A stretch of DNA of 64,000 nt from Nelumbo lutea (lineage: Eukaryota > Streptophyta > Magnoliopsida > Proteales > Nelumbonaceae). The position numbers and the translations under genes were made by a program. Positions 1 to 12,700 of this stretch are shown here, one piece after another. Each line of letters begins with the position of its first letter. Within the stretch, counting starts at the first letter, position 1. The stretch is from assembly GCA_022828595.1 (NCBI GenBank), contig JAKGHH010000006.1:15806499-15870498 (forward strand), given 5' to 3'. The notes beneath the pieces were generated by a model. That model made no database searches. It was not told where the DNA came from and saw only the letters and a program-made list of their open reading frames with translations.

Positions 1-901
1 ATTATAGGCACCAATTTCCTGCCCAAACTACACAATTTTATGCCACCTCAAAGCTACCAACGGTGGCTCTGTCCCCGTTAACTTTAATTTTCTTTGTTTT
101 GTTTAAACCAAAATGAGGGTAAATCAAACTATACATGATTTTCCCAAAAAAAAGAGAAAAAGCTTTCGGTCTACACAATTGCTTTTAACGGTGGATGATG
201 AATTTACGCCTCCTTTGCATATGCAGTTGTCAAAATTTTTAAATGCTGGATGAAGTAGCCATAAATCCACCGTGAGAAAATAATTGTACCTACGATTTAA
301 TAGGACCAAAAGTTCTCTCAATTTCTCCACTCATCTATTGTCTCCCTCTCCTTTTCCTTTGCATCTGCCTTCACCAATCTGGAGACCAATTTTCATTGGT
401 TTCAGTTTGAACTATATATATTAACTCCAAGAAAATCATGTTCCATCACAATTGATTATTTTTAACCATTGGATTTAGAATTCCTGCATTTAACATAAAT
501 CCTATTTTTTCAATTTTTCAGATAGATACCATTTATTTGTAATGGTCGCAGATACCATCACAACTGCAATATGCATAGTGCATCTATCAACTTTCAATTA
601 ATCAAAAACTTCTCTCAATGTATCTTTCTACTAAGCCCTCTAAAATTAGTTCGGTCATTACTCATTAGCAAATTTAACAAATGCATTGGATTTATAATAA
701 CTGCCAGTGATAAGAACAAATGCATTGGATTCATCTCTTACCTAAAGAATTTGCAACTGTTTTTGAACAATTGTATCTTACCCACCACCCCCTCAAAAAA
801 AATATATCTATATATAATAACTGCCAGTGACAAGTATAGTTAGGAATAGTGACCAACAAACGGAATCAGAAAGCAGGGTGAATGGCGAGGTCCCTGCATT
901 A
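1..901. other. non-genic AT-rich DNA
   Basis: No open reading frame here has recognisable protein content or splice structure. Two short stretches of similar sequence, around 697-735 and 818-836, share the words taataactgccagtga and look like local duplications. No RNA gene is seen. Confidence 0.5.
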
Positions 902-909
902 GGTGAAAC

Positions 910-1207
910 CATGGTTTTTAAAAATGAACCGGTGACTGAACCGGTCAGGGGTCCCGTTATCGGTTTAAATGGTCCAATCAAATGACCGGCCCGTTTTGAC
1001 AAAAAAATAAAAAATTTAAAAATATTAATAAAAAATTAGAAAACGGTCAAAACCATTCAAACAATTAACCGGCCGATTCAGCAGTTTGCTGACCATAATC
1101 AACGGTTTTGGGGAAAAACAGTTTGGGGAAAAACAGAACTGGTCAGGTGACCGGTTCCTGGTTTTTCAGGTCCAACCATCCGGTCCAGTCCGGTTTTGAA
1201 AACCATG
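910..1207. mobile_element. hAT-type MITE, copy 1
   Basis: A 298-bp non-coding element. Its ends are inverted copies of each other (CATGGTTTTTAAAA at the left, TTTTGAAAACCATG at the right, one mismatch). It is flanked by a perfect 8-bp direct repeat, GGTGAAAC, at 902-909 and 1208-1215. An 8-bp target duplication is the signature of hAT-superfamily transposases, so this is inferred to be a non-autonomous hAT element. The interior is rich in ACCGGT-type words and has no coding capacity. A sibling copy lies at 1822-2123. Confidence 0.85.
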
Positions 1208-1215
1208 GGTGAAAC

Positions 1216-1813
1216 AACAGGAGAGAGGGTGGGACTTGGAAAATAAGAAAACGAAAAGCAAAAATGGGTTTTGCAAGGTTACCACATTTCCCCGCCCAAA
1301 GTCTAATTTGTATTTTTTTAACGAAAAAAACTGAAAAATAGAAAGTAGCGCCTGCTTTTTTGGGTCCATTCGTAGCTTCAACGTGGCACAAAGTTATGCA
1401 CTCGAGTAGGTTAGACTAAGGATGGCAAATTTGCAGAAATTTTAGGGTATCCAACCTGTTCCAATCTTAATAGGACCCATTTATCAAAACCCTATAGGGT
1501 TTGGGATAAATTTGTGTTTTGACGTAAGGGTACTGGCACCCAAACCCAATTATACTTCACGTGGATAAGCCTATCTATCTATCTTGTATCCCATTATAGG
1601 CATCTTTAGCATGGCATAGTACACTATTTCTTTTTAAGAGGAGCATCACATTTTACTTAGTGATGTAAAATCGGGTGCAAGGTTCAAAGTATCTAAAAAT
1701 GCAAAGAATATTGAAGATGCAATTAAAAGAAATGTATTTGGATATGGATAGATACAATGGAAAATTTAAGATACACATGGATACATCATGAAAATTCAAA
1801 TATCTATATCTAT
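1216..1813. other. non-genic spacer between two MITEs
   Basis: No coding or RNA features are recognised. The sequence is AT-rich, with a short TATATC-type microsatellite just before the second MITE. Confidence 0.4.
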
Positions 1814-1821
1814 ATCTATAC

Positions 1822-2123
1822 CATGGTTTTTAAAACCGACCTAGTGACCGAACCGATAAGGGGTCCGGTTATCGGGTCAAATGGTCCAATCATTCGAATC
1901 GACGCTCAGTCCGTTCTAACAAGAAAATTAAAAAAAATTCAAAAAATTCAAAAAAAAAACAAAAAACAATCAAAACCATTCGAACGGTTCAAATGGTTAA
2001 CCACCCAGTTCAACAGTTCACTGACCAAAATCAACGATTTTGGGGGGAATCCGGTTTTTGGGGAAAATGGAACCGGTGACCAGTTCCTGGTTTTTCTGGT
2101 CCAATCCGATTTTGAAAACCATA
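1822..2123. mobile_element. hAT-type MITE, copy 2
   Basis: A 302-bp element of the same family and orientation as the copy at 910-1207. It starts CATGGTTTTTAAAACC and ends in TTTTGAAAACCATA, so the last base has decayed. It is bounded by a perfect 8-bp direct repeat ATCTATAC at 1814-1821 and 2124-2131. Internal words such as GGGTCCGGTTATCGG, GGTCCAATC and the right-hand TTCCTGGTTTTTCTGGTCCAA align with copy 1. Confidence 0.85.
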
Positions 2124-2131
2124 ATCTATAC

Positions 2132-3600
2132 TACCTATAGAAGAGTGATTGTCCCTTCTTTAGGAATTTTCATTGGATGTTTTCTATCCCCATTAACACA
2201 CAATGGGCATAAAGAGGGCATATATGTCCTTTACTCTCATTTTAGAAATTGCCCACTTATAAAAGTTGAGAAACTATCCATGAATTATAAATAGTTTTGT
2301 CTTAGAAACACTGCCATGTGCAAACGCTCGCACATATTTACTAATATATTAAAAATATTTGAATTTTATATAATCTACAGCTCTAAAAACTCTATACATA
2401 AGAAATATGTATTTTAATAGTTTATGACTTTATCTAAGTGTAATTTCACAATAAAAAATGGAATGTATAAATCATCCGAATGACCCAACGAAACATTGAT
2501 ATACACATATATGCATATCTTAACAAACTAAAACTCATGTAAGATGTTACAAAATTTAAAATAAACAAAGTTTAATAAATAATGGTGTTATATGTAATTG
2601 GAAAAGTACATTCACCTAATAAGTTAGTTGTCAAGAAAAAGTCTCTTAAATCGATAATTGAGATTATAAAGACAAAAGCATTCAGAGTTGATTTGATTAT
2701 GGGATTTATGACTAGAAACCTAGGTAGTTGCAAATAAATATTTTTGTACTTTAATACGCATGGATATAACATGGTTTAATATCACTGCGAATTTAACAAG
2801 ATATCATGAAGTAGCCTAGTGGTTAAAAATTTAAAATACTCATCTTTCAAATAAACAACCTAGATTTAAATCCTTCTAATATCTCAATTTTATATAATAC
2901 TGATTTTAAATATACTTAAATGAAATTAATTGATTTATTTATGATATGAAGATAATTAATGTTACAAGTGGTGTGTTAAATAAGGTTAGTAATGGAGTCA
3001 ATTATGAAAAATGAAATGTTAATAGAGTCAATTATGATAATTTAATGGATATTAATTAAGGTAATTAAATTTCAATTTTAAAATTGAAAAATAATAACAA
3101 TAATAAGATATGTCATATAATAATCAGGTGGGACGAAACGAATTTGGAAAATTAGGAGAAAAAGGTAAACAAGGGTACCTAAGGAGGTTTGGGAATAGAA
3201 AGGGCAATTTTAACAGGTACCATACCCATACCCATTGCCGTTTCTATCCAGACTGGGCAGCCAAAGTTTTTCTCATAGACCCCAGGCTTAGCCATCAGCA
3301 TTACAAACGTGACAACCGATAGACCCCAGGTTCAACCATCATCAAAATATCGATATGATATCAAAACATCAATTGTTCATTTCGATTGAGCATATCAAAA
3401 TTAAAAAGCATGTAGCTTGCACTAAATACAAATACCACTGTCGTATGGAAACCAAGTCGGAAATGATAGTATCTTCACCGGTATAGGTTTTACATCTGCA
3501 AAGTGCAATAGATGAACGAACAAAAACAGATCCGAAGGCTTTATTTAGGGGAAGCAACTCATTCCCAAATCTACAACCAGCAAAAAGCAACTAACTAATG
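2132..3600. other. AT-rich non-genic DNA downstream of VHA-c
   Basis: No gene is recognised apart from a decayed SINE near 2808-2880. The part nearest 3600 may contain polyadenylation signals or 3' untranslated sequence of the minus-strand VHA-c gene, whose stop codon is at 3721. Confidence 0.4.
2808..2880 (+). mobile_element. decayed tRNA-derived SINE head
   Basis: The stretch starts with a tRNA-like A box (TAGCCTAGTGGTTA). About 45 bases later it has a degenerate B box (GATTTAAATCC in place of GGTTCGAATCC). This spacing and order are those of the polymerase III promoter of plant SINEs. The copy is AT-eroded and no target duplication was identified. Confidence 0.45.
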
Positions 3601-3720
3601 AAGGTTGTGGAACAATCTACATCCAGAATGAGTCTATTAAGTATACGCTTAACTACCATAAGAATGGGTTGCGAAACAATTGCAGTAGACCATACAAGAA
3701 CAAAGGGCAATAAACCTCTC

Positions 3721-6700
3721 TTAGTCTGCTCTGGATTGGCCAGCTCGTGAGGAGAGGATGATTCCAACAATGAGTCCATAGAGAGCAAGGGCTTCAGCAA
3801 AGATAAGGATAAGAATCATCCCAACGAAGAGCTTTGGTTGCTGTGCATTTGCTCTGCAAAAATACAACCAATCAGAAACCTGAATTTCTGATATCCATAA
3901 GATCGCCAAAAATCACTAATGGAGCAACATTGGGTAATGACCATTTTATGATACCACTCCTAAAAGGTCTTCCAACCTTTTTTAATGTGGCAACAGACAA
4001 GGAAGGCTTGGTAGCCAACTCTTATATGCTAGCTGACAACAGCAGACCTCCTTACTCTACTACAAAACCAGCATTTAAATCTACAAGCACAGGAAGCAAG
4101 AATTCAGAAGTGGAATAAGTCAGGAGTGTTCTCAGTTAAATCCTTTTACAACTTTCTAGTGGGAGAGCAAGAAGTCCCTTTTTCTAGCAAGGCCATTTGG
4201 GGAACAGCAGCTCCCTCAAAAGTCAAGTTTTTTATCTGGGCGGCAGCTTCGTAGAGATGCCTTTCCCAAGAAATGCTATTGAAGAAAGGTTTTATTTGCA
4301 ATGATTTGAATTTTTGCCTTTGCAATGTGGAGGTTGAGTCTTCAAGACATATGTTCTTACATTGCAAGTTTAGTAGAAAAGTTTGAATCACTTTTTGAAG
4401 GTCCTGACCCTGAGCTGGTGCATGCCCGCTTCAATGAAAGCTCTGCTAGAGGAATGGCACATTTCTGGGTTGACCAAGAAAGGGGAAGTGTGCGACCTCC
4501 ATTCCATTGGCAATCCTGTGGACTGTTTGGAAAGAGAGGAACAATAGAATTTTTTAGCACACGGCTTCTTCTGAAGCCAAGCTCATCAATTTGGCCTTAG
4601 GGGTTACTAAAGATTGGTTGTCTATACATAATGTTTTTAAAGGAGATACTCTTGGTTGTTCTTTTTTTAGGGTGGCGGGTGGCCATTTTTTGAGGTCCTA
4701 CTTGGCAGTTTCTTGTACAGCTTCTCATTGTACACAGGACATTTTTTTTTTTTGCTTTAAAACAATCATACTTTACCTTTTGTCAAAAAAAATTATTAAG
4801 CAAATTTTTTGAGAAGTATAGAACACTTCATGTCATGCCTCAGTGTTCACTGAAAGCTAAAATTTTTGCTTAATAATATGATACTCTAACCAGTTGATCT
4901 ATAAGTCTTTTGAAGAATTGTATTTCTTTCAAAAATTAAATTTGCATATTCTTGTCTATTAATTTTTTCCTTGCCTCACTTCATTGAGGTGTGTGCCTTA
5001 CTTTGCACCTTATGCCTCAATCTCTAAAAACCCTTGGACTTGGTTGTATTTTTCACTTTTAAAATGATGATTGCACAAAAAACATTTAAAGAAGACCACT
5101 ATATAACCTCCTAATAGCAATTGCTTGAAACATTTCCAAGCTTTTCAAAGTTACATGCTATTACAATTGACAATTCATAAGTTTCCAATGATAGTAAATA
5201 ATATGTTTCCAAAATTTTCTACATTTTTATATTTCTATGTCTATAAAAAGTATTCTTATTTGTCACACATAATTTTGTTTAATATGATGAATATATGATA
5301 TTAGAGATGTGCCCAAATGTTTTCTACATTTTTTTTGTATTTTCTATACTTTTCTGTGTTTTCATCTTTCTTATTCCCTTTTTATTATTATTTAATATTT
5401 AATATTTAATTATGACATCAAAGTTGAATTGTTGACTCGCCATCGAACAGGAAAACAACTCCATTTTTGTATTGGTTTTAAATTTGTCTTTTATTTCTAT
5501 CATCAATAAAAACAATTATTATTTTTTTTCGAAACAGTAACTTTCATTGATTCTTTAAGAAACTTGGTACAACTGTCACCTTCAAAAAACAAGGTGACTC
5601 CCCACCAAATTACAAATTACAAAACAGGCCCAAAAAAGGTTCTGCCTACTAACTCCTTGCTTTGCTGAAGTATCAGCCATTGCATTGGCTGATCTCCTAG
5701 TCCATTTAAACCTGACTTCAAGCTCCCTTGTTAGTTGCATAATCTCCCTTACAGGTTGTCTAAGGGACCAGGTACCTAAGCTATTTGTTTGCATCCAACC
5801 TATTACCAGTTTCGAGTCTAAAAACATTTATTATTTGTCACACTTATTTTTCTTTGATATGGTTAATTCATATAGGATTCAATGAAAAAATGAGAATTAA
5901 TACCCTAAATATATGATTTAATGAGAGGGAACTGAATGAGGAGAAATGCAGTAGTTCTTTGCAAGAAGTGGTACCCCTTGTGAAAATGATCATCCAAAAG
6001 TGATTGAAGCATAGGATTATCAAGGTCTTCTACTGGATTTACATCTTAATATTGAAAATATCAAGTTAGAAGGAGATGTGCAATTGGTAATTCCACTCCT
6101 GTCGTTAGACGTCCCTTGGTGGTTGCATACCTTGCTCGCAGATTGCAGGAGGTTACTATGTAGGTTTCGAGATCTGGTTGTCTCCCTCATTCCACGAACA
6201 AGAAACAGAGTTGCACACTTAATTTCAAACTTGCTTGTAACCTCTATCGAGTTACTACATGGTCTAATGAACCTAATTGTATTAATTCTGTTTTGTTGGA
6301 AAATATAATGCATTGGCACCTTCAGGAATTTCAAAAAAAAGTACATTTAATGCCCTCAAAATTAGAGAGGGACCAAATTCAGGAATAGGGGTATTCTAGT
6401 CAATAATAAGATCTAATGAATATTAATGGGAGTTAATACCTTAAATATAAGACTTAATGAGAGGGATTTGAATGAAGAGAAAAGTGGTTCTTCAAATTAC
6501 ATTTTTGTCCTTACAATTTTTTTTTGATAACTTTTTTTTGTCATTACAATTTAGAGAGCAACCAAACTAAAACATTGTGATATTTTAGTCAATTAAAAGC
6601 TTCACACTTTTAATAATAGTAAGTATAGATTTGTGTGCACTTGAGAGAGCGAGAGAGAGAATTACCTCATTATCTGAAACACATTGATGAAGCAAGTTAA

Positions 6701-9700
6701 AGTATTAGTTTATAGTAATGTTTTAAAACACGGAGGCATGACGCAAGGCGTTCCACTACCTAGAGGCGTGAGGCGTAGTTCAAAACGCAAGAGGCGTAAG
6801 CCTCCCGAACACAAAGAGGCATAAGCCTCCTTAAGAGGAGGGGGGTTAGGAGGAAGAGGAGGAGGATGAAGAGGAAGGGGGGATCTCATTTTTTCTTTAT
6901 TTTTAATAAAAATCTTTTATATTAAGAAGAATAAAGATGCATAACATTAGTTGAAAGGGGGGTCTTGTTGAAGCGGAGGCGAGGCAAAGCAGAACAAGAC
7001 CCCCCTAACTCAAAAATAAACAAATTGGGCTGCACTGAAAAGGGGGCGAGGGGTCTGGGGGGGGCTTTGCCCCCCAACCGAAGGGGCGGGGGGCAAACCA
7101 CTTTCTTTCCCCTTTTCTTTCCTTTTCTCTTTTTTTCTTCTCTTTCTTTTTCTTTCCCTTCCCTTTCTTTTCCATTCCCTTCCTTTCCTTTTTTTTCTTT
7201 TTTCTTTTTTTTTTGTCTTTTTTATATAAGATGTGCATGAGGCGTATGCCTCTTGCACTTGAAGCGTACGCCTCAGAGGTATTAGTGCCTCTAGCATACA
7301 CCCCAGGGTCTTTTGGGAGCGCCTCGTAAACCATCTCGCACAACATAACTTGTTTGGTTTCCATGTTGGTCATGGAGCCTCTGTAATATTTCTTGGGCCT
7401 CAAGGTTCGTGGCTATGGCTTGGCAAATGTCATAAAAAAAAACAACCCATTGCTAGGAAAGCGCCATGAAGAGAGAGAGCCAATTTGGACCACTGGGGAA
7501 GTGCATCAACGGTTGTGTTGAAGTATTGGGTTTGTATTGGATTGTAAATTCAAACCCTAATAGCTTTGTCAACCATTTTTGCTACTCTAGTGTTTGGATT
7601 GTTTGGTGAAGAAGCTCTCGAAGGCTGTGATGATCGTTGACAACAATAAATTTCCTACTGAGAGTAAATATTGCTGCCACTTGTGCACTACTGCAGTAAT
7701 AGCATACATTTCTCAAGCATAAGTGGAGGCAGATTGGAGTCGAGGGCCAAGTCTCTTATTGTAAAAGGCAATTGGATGATGGACTTGGGAGAGGACGGCC
7801 CCAATGGCCACAGTGGATGCATCTGTCTCGATTGTGAAAGGAATGGTGAAATCAGGAAGTGCCAGTACAGGGATTGTTTCCATAGCAGTTTTGAAAGCGA
7901 TGAATGCCTCTATTGTTGCAAGGCTCCATTGGAATTGATTGTGCTTTAAGAGATCAGTCAAAGGAGTGGCAATGGAAGCATAGCCACGGACAAACTTGAC
8001 ATAATAGCCAATGAGTCCCAAGAATCCACAAAAAGCCGTGACAAAAGAAGATTGTGACCATGAAAGCATGGTGTCAATCTTCTAGGGATTAGTTTTAACA
8101 CCATCGACTAAGATAAGGTGGCCCAAATATTCATTCTCAAGCTAACAAAAGAGCACTTGGAGAATTTTACGTAAAGTTGGTGTTGGTGAAGAACAGAGAA
8201 CACCGAATGTAAATGTTGGAGGTGATCAGTCCATGAAGCACTATAAACGAGGATATCATTGAAGAAAGCCAAAACATACCTCCACAAAAATGGTCAGAAT
8301 AGAGAATTCATTGTAGCCTAGAAGGTAGCGGGGGTGTTGGACAACCCGAATGGCATTACGAGAAACTCATAATGACCCTCGTGTGTGCGAAATGTGGTTT
8401 TGTGAATATCTGGTTCATGTACACGAATTTGAAAATATCCCGAGCGTAAATCGATCTTGGAGAAGTATTTCGCACCATGGAGCTCGTCCAAGAGTTCATC
8501 AACAACTGGAATGAGAAAATGGTCCTTCACAATCACTACATTGAGAGCACGGTAGTTAACACAAAAACGCCACGATCCATCTTTCTTTTTAACAAGGAGC
8601 ACCGGAGATGAGAAAGTGTTGGTGCTGTGACGGATAATCTCTGCTTGTAGCATGTCGTGAATCTGCCACTCTATCTCATCCTTCTAGAAGTGGGGATATC
8701 GATAGGATCTCACATTAATGGGGAAGGGTGTTAGGTTGTAGGGTAATGTGATGTTCGATGGGGCGAAAGGGGGGTAAGTGATTGGGGGTGGCAAAAACGG
8801 TTGCAAATTGTTGAAGAAGGTGGAGAATGTTTAGGACGATGGTGGAAGGGAATTGGGGATTTCATGAAGAGTAATGGGTTCACCATTGAGGCTAAAGGAC
8901 ATCATCAATGCCTTATGGTCGGTGGTAATCGGCCCCAGTTTTTTGAGAATCGAGCCATTGAATGCCAAGAACGACATCAGCACCCAAGATGGAAAGGAGA
9001 TGAAAGTCAATAGGGAGCGGAGTACCTTGGATGAGCAAGGTGACGGAGGGGCACGTTCCTATGCATTGTAGTTGATCGCCATTGTCGACGGTCATTGAGG
9101 AGAAAGGGGAGGGGTTGACAGGAAGATGAAGAAACAAGACGACTCAGGGATGTAGGAAGTTATATGTGCTCCCTAAGTCAACAAGGACGGAAATGGGGTG
9201 GGAAATGATGGACGCAAGTAAGTGAAGGGTACAGGGTGAATCGTTACCCTGGAGGGCGTGAAGTGAGATTTCAGGTGATGGTTGGGAGTTGATGTCGAGG
9301 GTAGGTGAAACTGATGAATCAAGGTCGAGGGGATTGGAATCCTCGTCAGGAAGGAGGAGCTGTGGGGTTTGGCACCTATGTCCGAGATGAAATTTTGCAT
9401 CACAGATGAAGCATAGTCCTTGGGCCCGTCGTGTTTGTTGTTCAACAGGAGTAAGGAGACGAATGTTGGGTGATAAGTTCGAAAGTCGAGGTGGAAGGCC
9501 CAGTAGTGGTGATCTGGTAGAGGGGGGTAAGGATGAGGTAGCGGGTCGCAAGTTGGTGTTCAGAGATGGAAGGAGAGTGATGGAGGGAGGGGGAGGGTAA
9601 GATGGTTGAGGGAGCCGATTGGTTGGGGAGTGAATAACAGGGGCAAAGGATAGTTTATCATCCTCTATTAGTTTTGTAAAAGAGAGGGCGGATGTCCGGA

Positions 9701-12700
9701 GGAGATGGTGGAAGGTTTAACGACTGCAAGCTCCCGTTGGATTTCGGGTTTGAGCCCAGAGATGAAGCAGTTAAGAATTGTTTGAGGGGATAGGCCATCG
9801 ATGTGGTTGCAGATGGTCTCAAAGCGGGATTGGTAATCTAAGACCGAGGAGGTTTGGGTTAGCTTGAACAAAGTGGCCTGGTGATTAACAAAGGAAGATG
9901 GTTTGAATCGTTCTTCAATTGTTGTAGTTAGATTGGTCCAAGTGGATAACTGTTGGTTGTTGTGCATCCATTGAAACCAGCTAAGAGCTTGACCGATCAT
10001 GAAGAAAGAGGCAATGTCGATTCGCTGCTCGTCTGGGGTATGATGGAAGTTGAAATAGCACTCAGCCTAGAAGATCGAATCATGGGGTTTGGAGTCGTCG
10101 AAGTGTGAGATTTCGCAACAGAGGAGACGAATGGAGATGGGGGAGTTGGCAACAGAAGATGAGGAAGTTGACTGAGGAGGAAGAATGATGGTGGGCTTGT
10201 CAGGGCGAGGAAGGCGAAGGACCAGTTCATTGAGGGTTTGACTGGATGTTGTCGAGTTTGGTATGGTGGTCTGTGTGAGAAGTATGTAGTTCTTCAATGG
10301 CATCTTCTAACACTTTGTATCTGGTTTGAACATGAGCTGCAACTTGTTCGGCCAATGAAGGCAGAGCATAGAATGATAACCAATTGATAGGATTTCGAGA
10401 GAATTTTCCCCACATCGAGCATGAGGGAAGCTCCAAGAGGAAGATGAGATAGTAAGGTTGTTCACAGGTCGGGTTGGGTTGGTTTACTGATGTTTTTCCA
10501 ACCGACCTGACCTGGTCAAGTTACCTGAAATTGAAACCGAAACCGACCCCATGTTAAGCAAAACCAACCTGATCAGTTTGAACATGAGCTGCGACTTGTT
10601 CGGCCATGGAGGCAGAGCATAGAATGATAGCACCAATCGATAGGATTTCGAGAGAATTTTCCCCACATCGAGCATGAGGAAAGCTCCAAGAGGAAGACGA
10701 GACAGTAGGCTGTTCACGAGTCGGGTTGGGTCGGTTTACTGATGTTTTTCCAACCGACCTAACCTGGTAGGGTTACTTGAAATTGAAACTGAAACTGACC
10801 CTGTGTTAAGCAAAACCGACCTGATCGGTTTGAGTCGGTTTGGGTCGGTTTCGGCTTTACTTAGTAGTGACTTAGTTGATATTCAAGTGTTCATTTCAGG
10901 CTCTACATTCCCAAAGGAAACCAGCATTTCCTTAATGTTTTGTGGCCCATCCATGGATCCAGTTGTGGAGGGAGCAGAGTTTGAGAGTACTATTTGCCAA
11001 CTGGTGGCCACTTACACTATAGAGATGAGAGATAATATAGTGTAATTAAGTAGGTTGTAACTACCAACTAGGAACTAACTATTAAGTTGGTTCGGTTCGG
11101 GACGGTTTCGGTTTTCACACATGAAAACCGAAACCAAACTGAATCATCGGTTTATGATTTTTTAAAACCTGAAACCGGTGCTGAAGAAAACCCGGCCGAC
11201 TCGGGTTGGGTCGGTCCGGGTTGGTCGGTTTGGTCGGGTTGGGTCTTCTTATGAACAGCCCTACGAGACAGAAATGGAAAAGGGTGATTTCTTCTCATTT
11301 CCTTTTTCATTCCTACTATAATGATATATATAGGAAATGCTTAATAGAAAACGGTTATGCCAGAGAGGTACAATGATCAATATGCATAACTAACTAGAGC
11401 TGTCCATGAATGGCTTCTATTCCCTGAACCGTATGGGTCTGGTAATATTCCTTCGAGGTCGTTGCATCCCTTGTGTCAGAGCACGGTTATCAGGTCGCTG
11501 CTGCTCGTGTGAGGGATCACGGGTATCAGGCGAGCTCCCCCTATCAGTAACATTTCCAGTTTTCGGACAAGTTAGAAGCACTTCTTTCAACTCCCTAATA
11601 GCTTAAGGACATGTAGATATTGAGACTATTAAGAAGAACAAGCAGATTGAAAAGCAATAGAGTTTCTGTGTGGTTTTCATTTTTTTTTTTTTTGTTGATG
11701 ATAGCTTTTCATTTCTATTTTTTTATCTTCCTCCTTTTGGTGGAGGAGGGGAAGGCTCTTACTTTGGACGATGTGAATTGTATAGTCAGAATTTCTTGTA
11801 CATTGCTAATCAATTAAGTGGACGATAGTCTTTCCAAGGGAAGATAATCATGAGAAGCTACCTCAGAGGCTCAGAGCCCTCGGAGCAACACATAGACCCA
11901 GAGAGGAAGAAACAGGAAAACGTTGTTAACTATTAGGAGCAAAATGGAAAGATCATATGAGCTGTTGCTAGGGGGATTAAAATTTCAACATCTTCAACAC
12001 AATTCTCCACCATAACTTCCTTGAGACTAACCATGAAAATTTGCTACAGGCACGATTTTCATGTCAAGACTGACTCAAGCTAGGAAGTACACATATATCA
12101 AATCCAAAAAGTAGAATGTTTAACCGAAAGAAAAATTAAAAAAGAAAAAGAATCGAACAGCTCATCCAGATCAAAGCTCTAAAAAAAGAAGGTAATTATA
12201 ATTGTAAGTTAGAAAATTGTGGCAAGGCACATCAATCCGAACAGACTCAAAGATTAAGATCACTAATATCCAAGGCAATCGCAAAACAGAAAAAGAGACC
12301 ACTTGCCAATCAAAATAAAGTTGAGATCAAAAGCATTACCTGACACCAGCATCACCAACGATACCGATTGCCATTCCAGCCGAAAGCCCAGCAAGGCCAC
12401 AAGCAAGGCCAGATGAAAGGTGTGCATAACCATCAAAAAGGTAATAAGACTTGGCCTTAGGGTTAATTCCAGTACTGATTATAACAGCAATAATCAATCC
12501 ATAAATACCCAGAACACCGGCCATAACGACGGGAACAATTGACTTCATCACCAGCTCTGGCCTCATAACACCCATGGAGGCCACGCCAACACCACTTTTT
12601 GCCGTTCCATAAGCAGCTCCCATACCTGAATCAGCAACAAAACCCTTAGATCTACACCAAAACCCCAGAAAAATATAATCGGAACATTGGGAATCCATAG

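Larger units (their letters stand above)
3854..12339 (-). other. 8.5-kb second intron of VHA-c, rich in transposons
   Basis: The donor is at 12339-12338 (GT after GTC-AG) and the acceptor is at 3855-3854 (TTTGCAG). The intron carries LINE 3'-end fragments (4.1-4.8 and 5.5-5.8 kb), an RNase H-like remnant (6.0-6.3 kb), a GC-rich palindromic repeat (6.7-7.3 kb), a decayed Ty3/gypsy element in the same orientation as the gene (7.7-10.4 kb) and a hAT MITE (10.7-11.3 kb). The other VHA-c intron is only 118 bp. Confidence 0.9.

Noticed and set aside
1757..2294. Two overlapping plus-strand frames of 127 and 84 codons
   Set aside because: They run across the MITE at 1822-2123 and its flanks and show no protein family.
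7005..7403. Lys-rich open frames
   Set aside because: They translate a purine-rich low-complexity tract and have no protein-like content.
12626..12698. Upstream Met ([10 protein letters not shown]) as a VHA-c start
   Set aside because: This in-frame extension is intron 1. A clean acceptor (TTCAG) at 12626 and a matching exon 12744-12822 give the family-typical N-terminus.
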